In this document: positions 63,638-64,000 of the stretch, piece after piece
How positions within the stretch are numbered: position 1 is the first letter of the stretch
Layout of the letters: each line of letters begins with the position of its first letter
Assembly (NCBI GenBank): GCA_030441635.1
Contig: JAUEMM010000004.1
Location: 35,566 to 99,565 of the forward strand
Length of the DNA: 64,000 nt
Origin: Wolbachia endosymbiont of Tyrophagus putrescentiae
Lineage (GTDB): Bacteria > Pseudomonadota > Alphaproteobacteria > Rickettsiales > Anaplasmataceae
Direction of reading: 5' to 3'
Made by a program: the position numbers and the translations under genes
Notes under the pieces: model-generated
What the model saw: only the letters and a program-made list of their open reading frames with translations
Databases searched by the model: none
Told to the model about the DNA's origin: nothing

Positions 63638-63762
63638 TAATTTAGTTAAAACTCTTCATTAAATATACTACAGCTAACAATTAACTTTTGCAAATTTTTT
63701 ATATTGTTAGTAGGTTGCAAATTGTGTCATTACAGATAAGATCAATCCTTGCTTTGATAAAA

Positions 63763-64000
63763 CTATTGAAGTTTTTCTATCTCATCGACAGATAATCCAG
63801 TAAATTTAGCAATAATATTAATGTCCATTTTGTCAGCAAGCATCGCTTTTGCCACCGCAATTTTCTCTGCTTTTCTGCCTTCCTCTCTGCCACGTTCCTC
63901 TCCGATTTGGATGCCTTCTTCTCTACCTTCTTCTCTACCTTCTTCTCTACCTTTTTCTTCGCCTTCTTTTTTCACATCATCAAGTCGTTGCTCCCAAATT
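63763..64000 (-). CDS. Rpn/PD-(D/E)XK nuclease-family transposase, C-terminal part
   Basis: The frame is open to the window edge, so the N-terminal nuclease domain lies outside. The visible part reads IWEQRLDDVKKEGEEKG, then tandem GREE units, IQIGEERGREEGRK, and the family tail MDINIIAKFTGLSVDEIEKL. This architecture (charged repeat tail, then an A-x-F-T-GLS-x-x-EI-x-x-L helix) is typical of the recombination-promoting nuclease/putative transposase family common in Wolbachia. Whether the whole gene is intact cannot be told. Confidence 0.8.
   Translation of the reverse strand, partial: IWEQRLDDVKKEGEEKGREEGREEGREEGIQIGEERGREEGRKAEKIAVAKAMLADKMDINIIAKFTGLSVDEIEKLQ
63915..63950 (-). repeat. 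Three tandem 12-bp units encoding GREE
   Basis: Three perfect copies of cttcttctctac on the plus strand (63915-63926, 63927-63938, 63939-63950), coding for repeated Gly-Arg-Glu-Glu. A slippage-prone microsatellite within the transposase-like gene. Confidence 0.9.

Noticed and set aside
1-64000. CRISPR array, intact IS element, prophage or replication origin
   Set aside because: No spaced direct repeats of CRISPR size, no paired terminal inverted repeats around a transposase, no phage structural genes and no DnaA-box cluster were seen by eye.

Overview
The window is almost certainly a Wolbachia chromosome (Alphaproteobacteria, Rickettsiales, Anaplasmataceae). Supporting signs are the low G+C content with AT-rich spacers, a large ankyrin-repeat protein, the Rickettsiales-type T4SS block virB3-virB4 plus four long virB6 paralogues, a class I lysyl-tRNA synthetase, a tuf gene joined directly to the S10 operon, and an Rpn/PD-(D/E)XK transposase fragment at the right edge. 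The strain or supergroup cannot be told from sequence reading alone; the ankyrin gene and transposase remnant fit an arthropod-type strain better than a filarial one (inference).

Layout. 1-2268 (minus): glyA (3' end outside the window) and an MFS transporter. 2350-5993: recF and an 808-residue ankyrin/membrane protein. 6000-6446: decayed remnant, saccharopine-dehydrogenase-like at its 3' end. 6443-8461: DUF721, rpmB, lipA, small hypothetical. 8467-10654 (minus): rpmF-plsX-fabH. 10855-12649: five-gene Mrp/Mnh (Mbh-order) antiporter module. 12755-15824: rpoD and carA. 15883-16041: tRNA-Tyr(GTA), tRNA-Gly(TCC). 16120-28017: tuf + S10/spc ribosomal protein run, secY, adk. 28077-35091: rpsM-rpsK-rpoA-rplQ continuing without real gaps into yraN, atpH-atpA, greA, ribB and an M48 protease. 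35111-36707 (minus): ihfA-merR and nrdB. 36829-39936: bamE, ssb, hemH (minus), a Cys-tipped membrane protein (minus), ndk. 39933-42211 (minus): alpha/beta hydrolase and class I lysS. 42320-56524: T4SS operon virB3-virB4-virB6 x4 plus a small acidic protein. 56640-63637 (minus): icd, surE, pyrB, rpoZ, an orphan HTH antitoxin-like gene, iscS, a DUF2125-like protein, fdx. 63763-64000 (minus): C-terminal part of an Rpn-family transposase.

How it fits together. The core is translation and transcription machinery (27 ribosomal proteins, EF-Tu, RpoA, RpoD, RpoZ, two tRNAs), with de novo pyrimidine (carA, pyrB), haem (hemH), riboflavin (ribB), lipoate (lipA), Fe-S (iscS, fdx), fatty acid/phospholipid (plsX, fabH) and nucleotide (nrdB, ndk, adk) functions: the profile of a metabolically limited but not fully dependent endosymbiont. 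The accessory, host-facing part is the ankyrin protein and the T4SS operon. Intrinsic terminators are nearly invisible, and convergent genes interlock at their stop codons.

The most interesting items are the lipobox-bearing, Cys-rich ectodomains of three of the four VirB6 paralogues, which share a W...G-[DE]-x-[IL] motif; a perfect 16-bp palindrome just upstream of virB3 whose half-sites recur around the orphan HTH gene at 60.4-60.8 kb; the composite tufB/tufA-type junction with aberrant codon choice in tuf; and the incomplete, Mbh-ordered antiporter operon. No CRISPR array, intact insertion sequence or prophage was seen. No intergenic stretch exceeds 300 bases; the largest are 60675-60932 and 58086-58314.
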